A stretch of 27,373 nt of DNA from Halieaceae bacterium (GTDB lineage Bacteria > Pseudomonadota > Gammaproteobacteria > Pseudomonadales > Halieaceae): contig DPGN01000004.1 in the NCBI GenBank assembly GCA_003523185.1, positions 1 through 27,373 of the forward strand. The letters are read 5' to 3'. The translations under genes were made by a program, and so were the position numbers. Numbering within the stretch: the first letter of the stretch is position 1; each line of letters starts with the position of its first letter. Below are positions 23,826 to 27,373 of this stretch, one piece after another. Under the pieces are notes generated by a model. The model was not told where the DNA came from, made no database searches, and saw nothing but the letters and a program-made list of their open reading frames with translations.

Positions 23826-24971
23826 GTGGATAAACCTGCTGTCTTAGCGCTTGAAGACGGCACAGTTTTTCGCGGCCGATCGGTCGGTGCTGATGGAAAA
23901 ACTGTGGGAGAGGTGGTTTTTAATACTGCGATGACGGGGTACCAGGAGATCTTGACCGATCCGTCTTACGCTCAGCAGATGGTGACACTGACATATCCTC
24001 ACATTGGGAACACGGGCACGAATGCGGCTGATGCAGAATCTAACGCGGTTCATGCTGCTGGCCTGATTATTCGAGACCTGCCACTCATCGCCTCCAATTT
24101 CCGCTCCGAACAAAGTCTGTCTGATTATCTGTTGGCCAATAACACGGTCTGTATCTCGGACATCGATACGCGCAAGCTGACGCGTATTATTCGTGAAAAG
24201 GGCGCCCAAGCCGGTTGTATCCTGACGGGTGACGCGGCCGATGAAGCAGTGGCCATCGCGGAGGCGCAGTCATTCCCGGGTCTTAAAGGAATGGATTTGG
24301 CCAAGGTTGTGACGACCAATGAAAGCTACGAGTGGACAGAGCCCACGTGGCAGTTGGGCGCGGAATCACCAACAAGACCGGAGCCCAAACATCATGTGGT
24401 GGCACTGGACTTTGGCGTCAAGCGCAACATTCTTCGAATTCTGGTTGATCTCGGTTGCCGCGTGACCGTTATGCCGGCCAAGAGTTCCTATGAAGACGTC
24501 ATGGCCCACAATCCCGACGGTGTTTTTCTTTCCAATGGACCTGGAGACCCCGAGCCTTGCGACTACGCCATTGATCTGGCGCAAAAGGTAATGGCTTCAG
24601 GATTGCCACTCTTCGGTATTTGTCTCGGACACCAGATTTTGGCGTTGGCGAGTGGTGCTCGCACAGAAAAAATGAGTCACGGTCATCACGGAGCCAACCA
24701 TCCGGTCCAAGACCTCGGTAATAAGACAGTGATGGTGACTAGTCAAAACCATGGCTTTACGGTCGCCGATGCTGACTTGCCTGAAAATCTGGTCGTTACT
24801 CACCGCTCACTCTTTGACGGTACGGTTCAGGGCATCCGACGAACTGACACGCCCGCTTACAGTTTTCAGGGTCACCCCGAAGCGAGCCCGGGCCCGCACG
24901 ATGCGAAGTACTTGTTTGATGCCTTTATCGAGGCCATGAACACCGCCGTCTCTCAGGGAGGAACCGCCTAA
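23826..24971 (+). CDS. carA: Carbamoyl-phosphate synthase small subunit
   Basis: 381 residues. The start is GTG at 23826 with GGAGG upstream; the ATG at 23819 is out of frame. The N-terminal CarA domain includes FNTAMTGYQEILTDPSY. The glutamine amidotransferase domain carries Cys266 (FGICLGHQ), His350 and Glu352 (FQGHPEASPGP), a complete catalytic triad. It supplies ammonia from glutamine to CarB for arginine and pyrimidine synthesis in the cytoplasm. It shares one base (TAATG) with carB. I see no obvious PyrR, ArgR or attenuator signal in the 257 bases upstream. Confidence 0.97.
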   Translation: MDKPAVLALEDGTVFRGRSVGADGKTVGEVVFNTAMTGYQEILTDPSYAQQMVTLTYPHIGNTGTNAADAESNAVHAAGLIIRDLPLIASNFRSEQSLSDYLLANNTVCISDIDTRKLTRIIREKGAQAGCILTGDAADEAVAIAEAQSFPGLKGMDLAKVVTTNESYEWTEPTWQLGAESPTRPEPKHHVVALDFGVKRNILRILVDLGCRVTVMPAKSSYEDVMAHNPDGVFLSNGPGDPEPCDYAIDLAQKVMASGLPLFGICLGHQILALASGARTEKMSHGHHGANHPVQDLGNKTVMVTSQNHGFTVADADLPENLVVTHRSLFDGTVQGIRRTDTPAYSFQGHPEASPGPHDAKYLFDAFIEAMNTAVSQGGTA

Positions 24972-27373
24972 TGCCAAGACGATCCGACATTGAGAGCATT
25001 TTGATCCTCGGCGCTGGACCGATCGTTATCGGGCAGGCCTGTGAGTTCGACTACTCGGGTGCTCAGGCGTGTAAGGCGCTTCGGGAGGAGGGCTACCGAG
25101 TCATCCTCGTGAACTCGAACCCCGCCACCATCATGACGGACCCTGCCATGGCCGATTCGACTTATATCGAGCCTGTAGAGTGGCAGACCGTCGCCAAAAT
25201 TATCGAAAAGGAGCGGCCTTGTGCCTTGCTTCCGACCATGGGTGGTCAGACAGCGTTGAACTGCGCCCTGAAACTCGATGCCGAAGGCGTGCTAGCGAAG
25301 TACGGTGTCGAGATGATCGGTGCGACGCAAGAGGCCATCGATAAAGCTGAGGACCGCGAAAAGTTCGATATCGCGATGAAGAAGATCGGACTGGAAACGC
25401 CGCGTGCCGAGATTGCTCATACGCTGGAGGAAGCGTTTGGTGTTCTCGAAAAGGTCGGATTTCCGTGCATCATTCGTCCGTCCTTTACCATGGGTGGCTC
25501 CGGCGGTGGTATTGCCTACAACCGAGTGGAGTTCGAGACTATTTGTAAGCGTGGTCTTGAATTGTCGCCAACCAATGAGTTGCTTATCGACGAATCGCTG
25601 ATTGGTTGGAAAGAGTTTGAGATGGAGGTCGTTCGAGACAAGAACGACAACTGCATCATCGTCTGTTCGATCGAGAATCTCGATGCCATGGGTGTCCACA
25701 CCGGTGATTCGATTACGGTAGCACCCGCTCAGACCCTTACGGATAAGGAATACCAGCTCATGCGGAACGCCTCGCTCGCTGTACTGCGGGAGATTGGTGT
25801 TGAAACGGGCGGCTCCAACGTCCAATTTGGACAGTGTCCTGATACAGGTCGCATTGTCGTGATCGAAATGAACCCACGGGTATCACGATCGTCTGCATTG
25901 GCATCGAAGGCCACGGGCTTCCCAATTGCAAAGGTCGCCGCCAAGCTTGCTGTCGGCTACACCCTCGACGAGTTGGCCAACGATATTACCGGCGGTGTGA
26001 CTCCTGCGTCATTTGAACCCTCGATCGACTACGTCGTCACGAAAGTACCCCGCTTTGCCTTCGAGAAGTTTGCCACAGCAGATGCCAAGCTCACGACGCA
26101 AATGAAGTCTGTGGGTGAAGTGATGGCCATTGGTCGTACCTTCCAGGAGTCTGTTCAAAAAGCGTTGCGTGGCTTGGAAGTCGGATCAGCGGGATTCGAG
26201 CCGCAATTGGTAGTTACCGACGACGACTCGCGTGCTGAGCTAGTGAAACAGTTGACCCACCCCGGTGCTGAGCGAATCTGGTATCTCGCGGATGCCTTCA
26301 GAGCGGGTTTTGAAATGGAGGAGATCTACGGTTACTCAGGTGTAGATCCCTGGTTCCTAGTTCAGATTCAGGACATCGTTCGTCTCGAGGGGACACTTGT
26401 GGGTCGCTCGGTGACTGATCTTGAGTTCGCGGAATTGCGCAACCTAAAGCGCAAAGGCTTTGCTGATAAACGAATTGCCGCCGTCATGGGTGACTCCGAA
26501 GCATCGGTGCGAGCGCATCGTCAGGCATTAGATTTACGACCGGTTTATAAGCGAGTCGATACCTGTGCGGCTGAGTTTTCCTCGGCGACTGCTTACATGT
26601 ACTCAACCTACGAGGAAGAGTGTGAAGCGGCGCCAAGCGATCGAGAGAAAATTATTGTTCTGGGTGGCGGGCCAAACCGCATTGGCCAAGGTATCGAGTT
26701 CGATTACTGCTGTGTTCACGCGGCACAAGCCATGGCCGAAGACGGTTATGAAACCATCATGGTCAATTGTAACCCTGAGACCGTATCGACCGACTACGAC
26801 ACCTCGGACCGGCTATTTTTCGAGCCTGTAACACTTGAGGATGTTTTGGAGATTGTCGACCTCGAGAAGCCTAAGGGTGTAATTGTACAGTTTGGTGGTC
26901 AGACGCCCCTGAAGTTGGCGCGCGCCCTAGAGGCGGCTGGTGTCCCCATTATTGGAACCACCCCCGATCAAATCGATAGAGCGGAAGACCGAGAGCGATT
27001 CCAGCAGATGATTCAGGCCTTGGGCTTGCTTCAGCCGGCAAATACGACGGTGCGCAGTGTTGAAGAGGCTGTTGCTGCGGCGCGAGAGATCGGCTACCCG
27101 CTGGTGGTGAGACCGTCGTATGTTCTCGGTGGCCGCGCTATGGAGATCGTGTACCGCGAAGATGACCTGCTTCGGTACATGCGCGATGCCGTTCAGGTGT
27201 CCGATGACTCGCCAGTGCTGTTAGATAGTTTCTTGAGTGCAGCAATTGAGGTGGATATTGACGCGGTGTCCGACGGTGACGACGTAGTCATTGGTTCCAT
27301 CATGCAGCACATCGAACAAGCAGGAATCCACTCGGGTGATTCCGCCTGCTCGTTACCGCCGTACAGCCTGCCC
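24971..27373 (+). CDS. carB: Carbamoyl-phosphate synthase large subunit (3' end cut by the window)
   Basis: 801 codons are open from the ATG at 24971 to the window edge; the family has about 1070 residues, so roughly a quarter is missing. The N-terminus MPRRSDIESILILGAGPIVIGQ starts the first ATP-grasp half, with TMGGQTALN, RPSFTMGGSGGG and IEMNPRVSRSSALASKATG. The oligomerisation region includes RNLKRKGFADKRIA. The second half begins with ILVLGGGPNRIGQGIEFDY-type sequence and VIVQFGGQTPLKLA. The protein makes carbamoyl phosphate from bicarbonate, ammonia and two ATP together with CarA. It overlaps carA by one base. Confidence 0.97.
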   Translation, partial: MPRRSDIESILILGAGPIVIGQACEFDYSGAQACKALREEGYRVILVNSNPATIMTDPAMADSTYIEPVEWQTVAKIIEKERPCALLPTMGGQTALNCALKLDAEGVLAKYGVEMIGATQEAIDKAEDREKFDIAMKKIGLETPRAEIAHTLEEAFGVLEKVGFPCIIRPSFTMGGSGGGIAYNRVEFETICKRGLELSPTNELLIDESLIGWKEFEMEVVRDKNDNCIIVCSIENLDAMGVHTGDSITVAPAQTLTDKEYQLMRNASLAVLREIGVETGGSNVQFGQCPDTGRIVVIEMNPRVSRSSALASKATGFPIAKVAAKLAVGYTLDELANDITGGVTPASFEPSIDYVVTKVPRFAFEKFATADAKLTTQMKSVGEVMAIGRTFQESVQKALRGLEVGSAGFEPQLVVTDDDSRAELVKQLTHPGAERIWYLADAFRAGFEMEEIYGYSGVDPWFLVQIQDIVRLEGTLVGRSVTDLEFAELRNLKRKGFADKRIAAVMGDSEASVRAHRQALDLRPVYKRVDTCAAEFSSATAYMYSTYEEECEAAPSDREKIIVLGGGPNRIGQGIEFDYCCVHAAQAMAEDGYETIMVNCNPETVSTDYDTSDRLFFEPVTLEDVLEIVDLEKPKGVIVQFGGQTPLKLARALEAAGVPIIGTTPDQIDRAEDRERFQQMIQALGLLQPANTTVRSVEEAVAAAREIGYPLVVRPSYVLGGRAMEIVYREDDLLRYMRDAVQVSDDSPVLLDSFLSAAIEVDIDAVSDGDDVVIGSIMQHIEQAGIHSGDSACSLPPYSLP

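Noticed and set aside
23639..23863. Minus-strand frame in the region upstream of carA
   Set aside because: Overlaps the start of carA antisense and has no family features; the interval is better read as a divergent promoter region with no gene.

Overview
The window looks like a stretch of chromosome from a free-living, probably marine, gammaproteobacterium. That placement is inference. It rests on a 238-residue YeeN-type protein, gammaproteobacterial-style carAB, a Tat/lipoprotein DUF1501-DUF1800 pair, several fatty-acid-type thiolases and moderate GC; no rRNA, tRNA or other taxonomic marker is present. Genes are tightly packed. Overlaps are GTGA or ATGA within operons and CTAG at two convergent gene ends. 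I see no insertion sequence, integrase, phage gene or CRISPR array.

Layout. (1) 1-1688: two translationally coupled thiolases; the first is cut by the window edge and the second carries Ser where the second catalytic Cys is expected. (2) 1685-1882: a small basic hypothetical gene on the minus strand. (3) 2061-5305: an exported DUF1800 lipoprotein and a Tat-exported DUF1501 protein; the lipoprotein gene has a run of 13 G just after the lipobox Cys codon. (4) 5377-9800: a secreted SxxK serine hydrolase, a small FMN-binding oxidase-like protein and a DUF3604 lipoprotein with PHP-like metal ligands. (5) 9808-13370, minus strand: an NRAMP-fold transporter followed by the 5-oxoprolinase genes pxpA-pxpB-pxpC. 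The transporter lacks the usual metal-binding residues, which suggests an organic substrate such as 5-oxoproline. (6) 13520-14687: a YebC/YeeN protein and a VOC-family protein, convergent. (7) 14688-15038: an intergenic region with a REP-like hairpin and a near-perfect palindrome over a candidate promoter. (8) 15039-21522: a seven-gene acyl-CoA operon (acyl-CoA dehydrogenase, MaoC hydratase, SDR dehydrogenase, thiolase, quinone-oxidoreductase-like MDR, iron alcohol dehydrogenase, thioesterase). (9) 21519-23568, minus strand: SDR and MFS transporter. (10) 23826-27373: carA and the 5' three quarters of carB.

How the genes work together. Region 8 encodes every step of one beta-oxidation turn, probably through R-hydroxyacyl-CoA intermediates (MaoC plus a peroxisomal-MFE2-like SDR). 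It also has accessory enzymes that could handle an alcohol, aldehyde or enone and release the free acid, so it looks like a dedicated route for a particular acyl chain rather than housekeeping fad genes. Region 5 takes up and opens 5-oxoproline to glutamate. Region 10 makes carbamoyl phosphate from glutamine. Regions 3-4 are mainly cell-envelope or periplasmic proteins of unknown substrate.
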